64,000 nucleotides of DNA, taken from the NCBI RefSeq assembly GCF_031454155.1, contig NZ_JAVDQG010000001.1, forward strand, positions 372,001-436,000, read 5' to 3'. Positions 16,375 to 24,473 of the stretch are shown one piece after another. The stretch's first letter is position 1, and each line of letters starts with the position of its first letter. This DNA comes from Desmospora profundinema (GTDB taxonomy: Bacteria; Bacillota; Bacilli; Thermoactinomycetales; DSM-45169). The position numbers and the translations under genes were made by a program. The notes below the pieces were generated by a model. The model was not told the DNA's origin. It saw nothing but the letters and a program-made list of their open reading frames with translations, and searched no databases.

Positions 16375-17574
16375 ATGAGTAAAAAGTGGATCGCTGCGCT
16401 GGTGTGGGTTCTCCTGTTTACTTCTCTCACCGGGTGCTGGAATCGAAGAGAGCTGGATGATCTGGCCATCGTTTCCGGTCTGGGTATCGATAAGGTCGGG
16501 GATCAGTATCTGTTTGCCGCACAGGTTGTTAACCCGGGTCAGATTTCTCCCGCCGGTGACGGAGGAGATGGGCGAGCGCCGGTAGTTATGTTTCGGGTAC
16601 GAGCGAATACGGTTTTTGAAGGATTTCGCAGAATGACGCTGGAAGCACCGCGGAAGCTGTATGTCGGTCACATTCAGATGTTGATTTTGGGGGAAAAGGT
16701 GGCAAAAGAAGGGATCACCAATGTGTTGGATTTTTTTGTGCGGGATCATGAAGTCCGAACCGATTACTACTTGGTGGTAGCTAGGGGGGCTCGAGCGGAC
16801 CGGGTCCTGGATATCCTTCTCCCGATTGAAAAAATTCCGGCCCACAAGATGCTCCGTTCCCTAGAGTCCTCTGCTGGTGCTTGGGGGGGACCTACGGTCA
16901 AGGTGCAACTGGATCAGTTGGTCAATGAACTCATAAGCAAAGGAAAAAATCCCGTCTTGAGCGGGATCGGGATTCGTGGCGATTACGAGAAGGGATTTAC
17001 CTCCGAGAATGTGCAAACCAGCCGTCCCACCCAAGTGGAATATATGGGCAGTACCCTTTTCAAAGGAGATCGACTGGTCGGATGGTTCGATGAAGAGGAG
17101 AGCAAAGGGTACAACTATGCGCTGGGAGAGATCATGAGCACGGTGGAATATGTCACCACTGACAAAGGGGAAAAAATCACCGTGGAATTGATTCGAACCA
17201 ATAGTGAGCTACAGACTAACGTGGTTGATGGAAAGCCTCAGGGTGAAGTGCTTGTCCGTGTTCGATGCAATATCGGCGAAGCCGATGGAAATATCGATCT
17301 GACCGATCCCAAAACCATCGATTCGTTGGAGGAGGGGTTTGAAGAAGAAATCCGGACGATGATTTTAAAGGCCCTTCGCAAAGCCAAGGGATTGCGGACC
17401 GATGTCTTCGGGTTCGGGGATGTTCTCCACCGATCGAACCCGGATTATTGGAGCAAAGTGGAGAAAAAGTGGGGGTCGGTGTTTGCTGAGATGCCGATTC
17501 GAGTCCGCGTAAAGATAGACATCAAACAGCTCGGCACATCCGTTCAATCCCTGAAAAAGGAGATGGGGGAGTAA
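16375..17574 (+). CDS. Ger(x)C family germination lipoprotein
   Basis: 399 residues. A signal peptide ends in the lipobox LTGCW (Cys near residue 21), followed by the family motif NRRELDDLAIVSGLGIDKV. It is the C subunit of the germinant receptor, anchored by lipid to the outer face of the spore inner membrane. GGAGGG precedes the ATG. It follows the A subunit by 19 bp. Confidence 0.93.
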   Translation: MSKKWIAALVWVLLFTSLTGCWNRRELDDLAIVSGLGIDKVGDQYLFAAQVVNPGQISPAGDGGDGRAPVVMFRVRANTVFEGFRRMTLEAPRKLYVGHIQMLILGEKVAKEGITNVLDFFVRDHEVRTDYYLVVARGARADRVLDILLPIEKIPAHKMLRSLESSAGAWGGPTVKVQLDQLVNELISKGKNPVLSGIGIRGDYEKGFTSENVQTSRPTQVEYMGSTLFKGDRLVGWFDEEESKGYNYALGEIMSTVEYVTTDKGEKITVELIRTNSELQTNVVDGKPQGEVLVRVRCNIGEADGNIDLTDPKTIDSLEEGFEEEIRTMILKALRKAKGLRTDVFGFGDVLHRSNPDYWSKVEKKWGSVFAEMPIRVRVKIDIKQLGTSVQSLKKEMGE

Positions 17575-17580
17575 TAAACA

Positions 17581-17811
17581 GTGTGGATTATTGGTCTATT
17601 GGCGGTTGTAGCCTTCATCGTGGCCTACTATTTACCGAAAATGCTGAAGCAAGGGGACAAAAGGGAGATGGTGGTTTTTTTCTCCCTGTTGATTGTGGGG
17701 ACCGGATTAAGTATCGCAGTGATCCTGGAGTGGCGGGTTCCCAACCCGATGGATTGGATCACGGTGATGATTCAACCCTTTAGTCAATGGTTGTTTGAGA
17801 TGCTTGGTTAA
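17581..17811 (+). CDS. Small two-helix membrane protein of the germinant receptor operon
   Basis: 76 residues with two hydrophobic helices (about 2-20 and 28-50). GTG start behind GGGGGAG, six bases after gerC. Small two-helix 'D subunits' encoded in several Bacillus receptor operons modulate germination; size, topology and position fit that class, although sequence identity was not tested. It occupies the slot between the C and B subunits. Confidence 0.72.
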   Translation: MWIIGLLAVVAFIVAYYLPKMLKQGDKREMVVFFSLLIVGTGLSIAVILEWRVPNPMDWITVMIQPFSQWLFEMLG

Positions 17812-17827
17812 CAGGAGGGAGCACTTC

Positions 17828-18934
17828 GTGAAAAACCAGATCAGCGTCCGGCAATTCACTATTTTAGTGGCTCTTTTTACTGCTGGAAACCCCGTGCTGT
17901 TGCTTCCGGGAACATTGGTGTCCAAAGCTGGACCCGATGCTTGGATTGCAACGGGAGTCAGTCTGGTGGCGGGATGCTTGCTCGTGTTGCTTTTTCACGC
18001 CTTATACAGCCGTTTTCCGGAGCAAAATCTGATGGAAATCATGGAGGAAGTATTGGGGAAGTGGATCGGCAAAATCGTGGCGCTTTTGTTTATTCTCGCT
18101 TATCCTCTCCTTTTAACTGCGCTGGTTCTCCGGGACGTCGGCGACTTTATCACTTCCCAGCCCTTTCCCGAGACGCCGATTCTGGCTGTTGAAATCCTGT
18201 TTATTCTTGTCGTGATGCTGGGTGTGCACCTGGGAATGGAAGTGATGGCGCGAACCGCGGAACTGTTTTTCCCCCTTTCGATTTTGCTGTTGTTGATCTG
18301 GATGTTCGCCCTGTTGCCCGAATTGCAATTGGATCGCCTCCAGCCCATGTTGGAAAAGGGCTTCAGCCCTGTATGGGAAGCATCGATCATCCTAGTCGGT
18401 TTCCCCTATTTGGAGCTGGTTATTTTCCTGATGATCATGCCCTTAGTCAATGAAAAGAAAAAAGTGAGGAGGGGGTTTTTGACAGGGGTGGTACTGGGCG
18501 GAGCGATGATAGCGGTCGTCACTTTTTATGCCGTGACGGCATTGGGGGTGTCTTATGCCGCTATCAAACAATATCCCGCTTACGAACTCGGACAGATGAT
18601 CAGCATCGAAGGGTTTTTGGAACGAATTGAGGTCATCGTGGCGGGCTTTTGGCTCATCTCTATCTTTGTTCGAGCCTATATCAGTTTTTTTGTTTTGATC
18701 AGCGGCTTCTCTTCGATCTTTGGTATAAAGGATGCCCGCTCGTTGATTGCTCCGATGGGAATTTTGGTGACGGTTTTATCCCTCCACATCATTCCGAATA
18801 CTTCTTATCTGATGCGTTTTACCGAAAAGATATGGACCCCATACGGGATGATTTTTGGATTGTTTTTGCCCATGCTGTTGTGGGGGATCGGCATGCTGCG
18901 GAAAAAATCTTCCCAAACCAACACTTCGGCTTAA
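17828..18934 (+). CDS. Spore germinant receptor B subunit (GerB family permease)
   Basis: 368 residues with about ten membrane helices, an APC-superfamily-like protein. The N-terminal ISVRQFTILVALFTAGNPVLL region is typical of GerB. GTG at 17828 is preceded by AGGAGGG; the longer frame upstream overlaps the previous gene. In germinant receptors the B subunit has a transporter-like fold that binds the nutrient. Its stop overlaps by four bases the 3' end of the convergent GMC oxidoreductase gene. Confidence 0.9.
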   Translation: MKNQISVRQFTILVALFTAGNPVLLLPGTLVSKAGPDAWIATGVSLVAGCLLVLLFHALYSRFPEQNLMEIMEEVLGKWIGKIVALLFILAYPLLLTALVLRDVGDFITSQPFPETPILAVEILFILVVMLGVHLGMEVMARTAELFFPLSILLLLIWMFALLPELQLDRLQPMLEKGFSPVWEASIILVGFPYLELVIFLMIMPLVNEKKKVRRGFLTGVVLGGAMIAVVTFYAVTALGVSYAAIKQYPAYELGQMISIEGFLERIEVIVAGFWLISIFVRAYISFFVLISGFSSIFGIKDARSLIAPMGILVTVLSLHIIPNTSYLMRFTEKIWTPYGMIFGLFLPMLLWGIGMLRKKSSQTNTSA

Positions 18935-20607
18935 CCCAAACGGTTCACGATATAATCCGCCGTACGAATGGCCAAGGCGACAGTGGATAAAGTCGGATTG
19001 GCCGCTCCCGCCGTAGGCAGGATGCTGTTATCCGCCACATAGAGCCCGGATATCTGGTGAACCTGACCAAACGGGTTGGTGGTGGAAGTGGCAGGATCCA
19101 CCCCCATCCGGCAACTTCCCAGCTCATGGGTATCGTCACCGGGAGGACGCAGGCAAAGATCCTGCCCATATTCGTCTGGTACCAGGGTGGCTATTCCCAT
19201 GTCAGCAATCGCCTGGCGCGTTCCCGCTTCCATCTGTCGAATCACTTCCAGATCCTTCTCGCTGTACTGGAAATCCACCTGAAACTCCGGGATCCCGTCT
19301 TCATCCACCCGGCTTGGGTCCAGATAGACCCGGTTCTCATATCGGCTTTCCACCACACCAAAGGTTTGGATGTCAAACTCCCATTCTGCTTTCAACGGCT
19401 TTTCCTGATAAGCCGGATACCAAAGATACAGGTCTGGAGTGTCCATCGGACCATGAAATTGAATCTGATAGGGGCGGCCCGCCGTTCGCGGTACCAAAAT
19501 CCCCATGGAACCCAAAACCTCTGGGAAATCCCCTCGGCTGACTCGTCCCACACCCACAATTTTGGAATGATTGGCTAAATAATGTCCGATCGCTTCTCCA
19601 GGGATACGCGAATAAAGCAGAATTCGAGCCGTTTCAAAGGTGTTGGTGGACAGGACTACATTTTTCGCCTTCAGATAATGAGATTTCTTGTCCGGGGTCA
19701 TCACTCTCAACCCAACCACTCGATTCCTTTCGGTTAGGACTTCTACACCCCGTGTTTTTACCGCAAGATCGAAAGGGCGGATAAACAGGGCCCTGGCCAA
19801 AAACAAAATGGAGCTGAAGAACACATTGGAATGAACCTGACCAAACCGGGTCGGTTGCAGGTCGGCCGCCAGCGGAAGCGGCGTCGTTTCTGGAAAATGG
19901 TTGTTCCTCAGTCTTTCCACCAATTGCTCCGTCATCGAAGAGCCTTTGGTAAACCTCTTATTCACATTCATCACATTTTCGGCGATATTGTAGTATTTAT
20001 TCATCTCGGTAAAAGAGACGGGCCAATCCTGCAGATCCACTTCATCCATGCGCGGCGTGACCGTCCACCAGAACAAGGTTTTCCCACCCAGGGCAAACAC
20101 CTTCAGTGAGCCTGGCATATCGGGCAGCTTTGCCCCAATCGGGGTAGCGACGGTCAAATAAAAATCGGTCCTTCTTTTAAAATCTAATGTAGGGATATTT
20201 TGGGAATGAGTAGGCAAAAGCAGATCGCCTCTTTCAACGACACCCACTTTTTTTCCGTTGTTTCCCCACTGTTCACACAACCGCCAGAGTGTGGCCCCTC
20301 CTCCTGCTCCGGAACCGACAATCAGCACGTCATAATCCGTTTTCTCCATCTTCTCCAACGGCGTAAGCGAAATCCACTGAGGCATGGGCTTTAACGGAGC
20401 GGGAATCGGTGGACACGGAGGTGCAACCGGCCGGTTATAGGCCGCTGTTTTCGCTTGACTGGGCGACAAGTAAACGATGACTCCGTCAATCGGAGCATCG
20501 ACGTCGGGGATATGCGGGTTCCAGGACAACAGATTTTTCAATTCCATCCGGTGCGTTTGGGACAACTTTCTCAATGTATCTTTTTTGTCGCCAATGACAA
20601 CCTTCAA
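18931..20607 (-). CDS. GMC oxidoreductase with N-terminal LysM-like domain
   Basis: About 558 residues. Residues 1-50 read as a LysM-like module (DTLRKLSQTHRMELKNLLSWN, then DGVIVYLSP), followed by a Pro-rich linker. The FAD-binding GSGAGGGATLWRL lies near 100. The C-terminal GMC domain contains HELGSCRMG and LYVADNSILPTAGAANPT. GMC enzymes oxidise alcohols or sugars with FAD. The start is probably TTG at 20607, six bases after GGAGGTGA; GTG at 20616 lies in that site. A LysM module could direct the enzyme to peptidoglycan or spore cortex, but no signal peptide is seen. It converges on the germination operon. Confidence 0.85.
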   Translation of the reverse strand: MKVVIGDKKDTLRKLSQTHRMELKNLLSWNPHIPDVDAPIDGVIVYLSPSQAKTAAYNRPVAPPCPPIPAPLKPMPQWISLTPLEKMEKTDYDVLIVGSGAGGGATLWRLCEQWGNNGKKVGVVERGDLLLPTHSQNIPTLDFKRRTDFYLTVATPIGAKLPDMPGSLKVFALGGKTLFWWTVTPRMDEVDLQDWPVSFTEMNKYYNIAENVMNVNKRFTKGSSMTEQLVERLRNNHFPETTPLPLAADLQPTRFGQVHSNVFFSSILFLARALFIRPFDLAVKTRGVEVLTERNRVVGLRVMTPDKKSHYLKAKNVVLSTNTFETARILLYSRIPGEAIGHYLANHSKIVGVGRVSRGDFPEVLGSMGILVPRTAGRPYQIQFHGPMDTPDLYLWYPAYQEKPLKAEWEFDIQTFGVVESRYENRVYLDPSRVDEDGIPEFQVDFQYSEKDLEVIRQMEAGTRQAIADMGIATLVPDEYGQDLCLRPPGDDTHELGSCRMGVDPATSTTNPFGQVHQISGLYVADNSILPTAGAANPTLSTVALAIRTADYIVNRLG

Positions 20608-20761
20608 TCCTCTCACCTCCGATGTGTGTCCGTGTTATTTCCTATAGCCAAACGGTTTCCAAAAGGGGTAATAACATTTTATGTGAAGTCTCCGTTGTCC
20701 TTGTTTGTCCTTTGAAAATAGAAGAATTGGAACAAAGATCCCTTGTTATGAGATAGACAAC

Positions 20762-20793
20762 AAAAATCCCCTGCCGTTCAGCAGGGGATTTTT
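20762..20793. terminator. Bidirectional hairpin terminator
   Basis: AAAAATCCCCTGC pairs with GCAGGGGATTTTT around CGTTCA. It lies downstream of the minus-strand small gene at 20825, and on the 5' side of the GMC gene. Confidence 0.85.
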
Positions 20794-20824
20794 GTTAATT
20801 ATGAAAATTATATTTATTTTATGG

Positions 20825-21025
20825 TTAACACCATCCCATATCACAATTTTCTACATACTGTACGTTTCGATCCGTTTTCGTGTAGAGGCGGTGATTCCGG
20901 ATTATATAACCGTTTTTCAACTTCAGTACGTTCAACCCCGTTTCTCCGATCGGTCGGTTTCCGTCATACAGGACAATTCTTCCGTTTTTGATCCGCCCAA
21001 TCACTTCCGACGTAATATCACGCAT
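20825..21025 (-). CDS. Small protein, possibly YusG/DUF2553-like
   Basis: 66 residues, start ATG at 21025 behind AAAGGAGG. The sequence has a beta-rich core (GRIKNGRIVLYDGNRPIG, KNGYIIRNHRLY) and ends in ENCDMGWC. From memory this resembles the small DUF2553 proteins of bacilli, but this was not searched. It has no membrane segment, and its function is unknown. It is transcribed alone into the terminator at 20762-20793. Confidence 0.6.
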   Translation of the reverse strand: MRDITSEVIGRIKNGRIVLYDGNRPIGETGLNVLKLKNGYIIRNHRLYTKTDRNVQYVENCDMGWC

Positions 21026-21307
21026 GATCCAGCCTCCTTTCCAAATAAACAAAAAATCTCAATAATACATCCAACCATCCCGATGCATTATTGAGGCTCT
21101 CTCTTCCATCTCCTGAACCTATCGATTATATTTTCAGTCAATTGTATCTGTTTTGCGCCATAATGTCAATAACCGCCTGAGTGTGGTTTACATAAGAGGG
21201 GGACATCGAATCCATTTTTCAATCTTCCAACGCCATAACCCCGAGGAAAAAATCCCTTTCCTTCCGCATAACCTTCACTAATGAACTCCCTTGCAAAGGA
21301 GCTGCCT

Positions 21308-22486
21308 ATGCGCGACTTTGGAACTGAAGTAAGGGAAGATATTTATAGGGAGATGCTTCTTCCTCCTCGGTTCCGACTACCCATTTCCTATGAGGGGTGG
21401 AAGAAACGGGCACGGATGACACTGGACCCCCTCGCCTTTGATTTCCTTGAATATGGAGCCGGGGCGGGGGATACCGTACGTGCCAATCGGGAGGCGTTCT
21501 ACCGTTGGCGTATTCTTCCCCGACTGTTGGTGGATGTGTCTCACCGAGATTTGTCCGTCTCCCTTTTCGGTCACACGTATCCTTTTCCTGTCTTTTTGGC
21601 TCCTGTTTCAAGACAGAGACTGTTCCATCCGGAAGCAGAACTGGCCTCCGCCCGAGCGGCTGCTAAATTGGGGGTTCCTTTTATTCTCAGCACTCTTTCC
21701 ACCTGTTCCATCGAAGAAGTGGCGGCGGTGATGGGAGGGGCTCCACGCTGGTTTCAGCTTTATTGGGGAAAAGATCCCGATGTTACCGCAAGCTTTATAC
21801 GCCGTGCACAAGCGGCGGGGTATTCGGCGATCGTCGTCACTCTTGACATTCCGGCAGATGGATGGCGGGAGCGGGATCTGCAAAATGACTTCATCCCTCT
21901 TCGATTCGGTTGGGGAGTCGGTAACTTTCTTACCGATCCCGCCTTCCTGCGTAAACTGGCCCTTCCGCCGCAAATCGATCCTCAGGCAGCAGTCCAAAAG
22001 GCATATCAAATATGGAACAATCCCGGTTTAACATGGGACGACCTTGATTTTCTCCGTAAACAGACCCGCCTGCCTCTGATGATCAAAGGCCTTCTTCACC
22101 CGAAAGATGCAGCGCTCGCACTAAAAAAAGGGATAGACGGCATTATTGTCTCCAATCACGGGGGACGGTATCTGGACGGGGCCGTGGCGGCGCTGGATCG
22201 ATTGCCCGGAGTATGCGAAGTGGTTAAGGGCCGGATTCCCGTCTTAATGGATAGTGGTATCCGCGGGGGTTCAGATGTAATCAAAGCGATTTCTCTGGGA
22301 GCTGCGGCGGTTCTGGTAGGAAAGCTGTATGCTTTCGGGTTAGCAGCGGCTGGGGAACGCGGAGTCTACCAGACAGTCCGAAACATCATCGCCGATACGG
22401 ACATTACCATGGGGAATGCAGGTCAAACCTCCATATCCAACCTGGATCGCTTCCTGTTGCGATCAGGTAACGATGTAGATGATTAG
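21308..22486 (+). CDS. FMN-dependent alpha-hydroxy-acid oxidase
   Basis: About 392 residues, a TIM-barrel flavoprotein of the lactate/glycolate oxidase family. FLAPVSRQRLFHPEAE corresponds to the FMN phosphate region. Lys in PLMIKGLLHPKDA and the catalytic His/Arg in IVSNHGGRYLDG are present, as is SGIRGGSDVIKAISLGA. It oxidises an L-2-hydroxy acid such as lactate; the acceptor (O2 or other) is uncertain. The longer annotation as lactate 2-monooxygenase is possible. ATG at 21308 follows AAAGGAG by six bases; the ATG at 21281 lacks a site. Confidence 0.87.
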   Translation: MRDFGTEVREDIYREMLLPPRFRLPISYEGWKKRARMTLDPLAFDFLEYGAGAGDTVRANREAFYRWRILPRLLVDVSHRDLSVSLFGHTYPFPVFLAPVSRQRLFHPEAELASARAAAKLGVPFILSTLSTCSIEEVAAVMGGAPRWFQLYWGKDPDVTASFIRRAQAAGYSAIVVTLDIPADGWRERDLQNDFIPLRFGWGVGNFLTDPAFLRKLALPPQIDPQAAVQKAYQIWNNPGLTWDDLDFLRKQTRLPLMIKGLLHPKDAALALKKGIDGIIVSNHGGRYLDGAVAALDRLPGVCEVVKGRIPVLMDSGIRGGSDVIKAISLGAAAVLVGKLYAFGLAAAGERGVYQTVRNIIADTDITMGNAGQTSISNLDRFLLRSGNDVDD

Positions 22487-22555
22487 CTTTTGAGGGTACA
22501 CAGGGGATGTTGTTTTTAAGGTCGAACCTTACAAGATAAGAGTGACGTAATCCCG

Positions 22556-22762
22556 TTAAGATCCAGCCGCTGCTTGTCGTTTTGTTCGTTCAGCCGCTTC
22601 TTCCAGCTTTTCTGTAGCATCAAGATGCCGGTGGCCGTAACGTTCATCCATGTAACATAGGGTCAGCTGTTCCAAATCGGATCGCCATTCTGGATTCTGT
22701 TGGGCGGTCAACGGCTTGTTCGTGACCCACGATTCCTTTTGCCACTTCTTGACGGATGACAT
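22556..22762 (-). CDS. Hypothetical short protein
   Basis: 68 codons, rich in Glu, Arg and Trp, with a helical C-terminus (DATEKLEEAAERTKRQAAA). No clear ribosome-binding site precedes the ATG and no family is recognised. A parallel open frame upstream on the same strand suggests it may be a frameshifted remnant of a slightly larger gene. Confidence 0.35.
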   Translation of the reverse strand: MSSVKKWQKESWVTNKPLTAQQNPEWRSDLEQLTLCYMDERYGHRHLDATEKLEEAAERTKRQAAAGS

Positions 22763-22918
22763 CAGCGCAAGATTGTATCATCAGGCCGGATTCCTCCCGA
22801 TAAATGGAAGTCTCTTTTATCCTACTATATTATTTGGAAAACAATTAAGAAAAATAAAGAAGAGACCGTTTACAGATCAATATGAGGGAATTAATTCGGG
22901 ATTGATAGAATGTTTTGA

Positions 22919-22973
22919 TTGATAGAAATGTAAAACTTTTTTATGATGAATGGGAATGATGAAAACGTTATCA
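22919..22973 (+). promoter_or_regulatory. TRAP operon promoter with a cre-like site
   Basis: TTGATA (22919-22924) and TATGAT (22942-22947) are 17 bp apart. TGAAAACGTTATCA (22960-22973) fits the cre consensus TGWNANCGNTNWCA completely and lies just after the predicted transcription start. CcpA bound there would block transcription, so catabolite repression of the downstream transporter is inferred. Confidence 0.7.
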
Positions 22974-22991
22974 TCCATAGAGGGGGTAGCC

Positions 22992-23951
22992 ATGATGAAA
23001 AAGAAGTGGATATGGCTGTATGTGTTCCTGTTAGCATCAATGTCGGCTTTAACGGCTTGCGGGGGAGGGGACTCTGCCGGAGACAACTCGTTTCTCACGA
23101 TCGCTACAGGCGGTCAGTCAGGGGTTTATTATCCTCTGGGTGCCGCTATCGGTAAATTGTATGAACAGGAACTGGGAGCCAAATCTTCGATCCAGGCTAC
23201 AGGTGCATCTGTGGAAAACATCAATCTTTTGGACCAGGATCGAGCCGAGATGGCCATTATTATGGGCGATGCCGCCACGCAGGCCTATGAAGGGTTGGAG
23301 CCTTTTGAAGATAAAGTGGAATCCTTTCAAGCAGTCGCCTCCTTGTATCCCAATTTTGTACAGATCGTGACTACGGAAGAATCGGGAATCGAAACCATGA
23401 TGGATCTGAAGGGAAAGCGAGTGGCCATCGGTGCACCCAACAGCGGAGTGGAACTAAACGCACGGGCCATTTTGAAAGCGCACGGGTTGTCCTATGAGGA
23501 TTTTAATGAAGACTTTCTCTCTTATGCCGAAGCGGTTGACGGCATGAAAAACGGAACCGTGGATGCCGCCTTCGTTACCTCGGGACTTCCCAATCCGTCA
23601 GTGACTGATCTGGGTACGACTAAAAAGGTAAAGGTGATTCCAATCGAAGGGAAGGGTATGAACAAACTGCAAGAACTGTACCCCTATTACTCTGAGGCTA
23701 CCATTCCTGCAGACACCTATGGCAACAAGGAAGAAATCCAGACCGCTTCCATCATGAATCTGTTGGTGGTCCAATCAGATCTGGATGAGGAGACCGTGTA
23801 TCAGTGGACCCAGACGTTGTTTGAAAACCTGGAACCCATCCATCGCTCCCACAACGCCGCTAAAGAGATCGATTTCGATACCGCACGGGAAAACGTCCCG
23901 ATCCCTTTCCACCCCGGCGCGGAGAAGTACTATGAGGAAGCTGGTCAATAA
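22992..23951 (+). CDS. TAXI family TRAP transporter solute-binding lipoprotein
   Basis: About 319 residues. The signal peptide ends in the lipobox LTACG (Cys near 20). The mature region TIATGGQSGVYYPLGAAIGKLY and TGASVENINLL are signatures of the TAXI subgroup of tripartite ATP-independent transporters. It captures a small organic anion, probably a C4/C5 dicarboxylate or glutamate-like compound; the actual ligand is unknown. Start ATG at 22992 behind GGGGG. It is the first gene of a three-gene operon with DUF1850 and the fused permease. Confidence 0.9.
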   Translation: MMKKKWIWLYVFLLASMSALTACGGGDSAGDNSFLTIATGGQSGVYYPLGAAIGKLYEQELGAKSSIQATGASVENINLLDQDRAEMAIIMGDAATQAYEGLEPFEDKVESFQAVASLYPNFVQIVTTEESGIETMMDLKGKRVAIGAPNSGVELNARAILKAHGLSYEDFNEDFLSYAEAVDGMKNGTVDAAFVTSGLPNPSVTDLGTTKKVKVIPIEGKGMNKLQELYPYYSEATIPADTYGNKEEIQTASIMNLLVVQSDLDEETVYQWTQTLFENLEPIHRSHNAAKEIDFDTARENVPIPFHPGAEKYYEEAGQ

Positions 23952-23963
23952 TCCGGTGATTTC

Positions 23964-24473
23964 ATGAAGGGTTCGTTACCGCCCTGCGCCCTCCAGTGGG
24001 CGGGGGCACTCTTTCTTTTTATCACCTGTGTCTGGTTGTGGTGGCCATTGGACACCTTGCAGGTGACGGATGCAGAAACAGCAGAAGTTTATTTTCGGTT
24101 GCCTGCCCGTGAAGGAGAAACGATCCGTCTGTCATGGATTCACTCCGTCGAACGGACGCCCTGGGTAGAAGAATATGAAATGGTAGATGGACGGTTTTCT
24201 CTGCGGGAAGTCAGAGTACAATCGTTCGGAGCGGGAGTGGATGTGGAGGCATCAGAGGTGATCAATCGGGAAGGGTGGGTGGTGATGCGGGGAATCGACC
24301 GTTCCGATCCTGTACTTTCCTTTTGGTATTCTCCCCGGGTTCGGTATCAGTTGGAAGTGGACGGGCATTCACTGGAATTGGAGCAGCGAGTGGAGCACAA
24401 CCGACCGCTGGAGATAAGGATGGAAACCTGGTCGCGTTTATGGATCATGATTGATGGAGGTGGGGGCTTTTGA
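23964..24473 (+). CDS. DUF1850 domain protein
   Basis: 169 residues. An N-terminal hydrophobic segment (about 10-30) is followed by a beta-rich extracytoplasmic domain with the IRLSWIHSVERTPWVEEYEM motif typical of DUF1850. Genes of this family regularly lie between TAXI binding proteins and fused TRAP permeases, which suggests an accessory or assembly role. It begins 12 bp after the binding protein and overlaps the permease start by four bases. Confidence 0.85.
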   Translation: MKGSLPPCALQWAGALFLFITCVWLWWPLDTLQVTDAETAEVYFRLPAREGETIRLSWIHSVERTPWVEEYEMVDGRFSLREVRVQSFGAGVDVEASEVINREGWVVMRGIDRSDPVLSFWYSPRVRYQLEVDGHSLELEQRVEHNRPLEIRMETWSRLWIMIDGGGGF

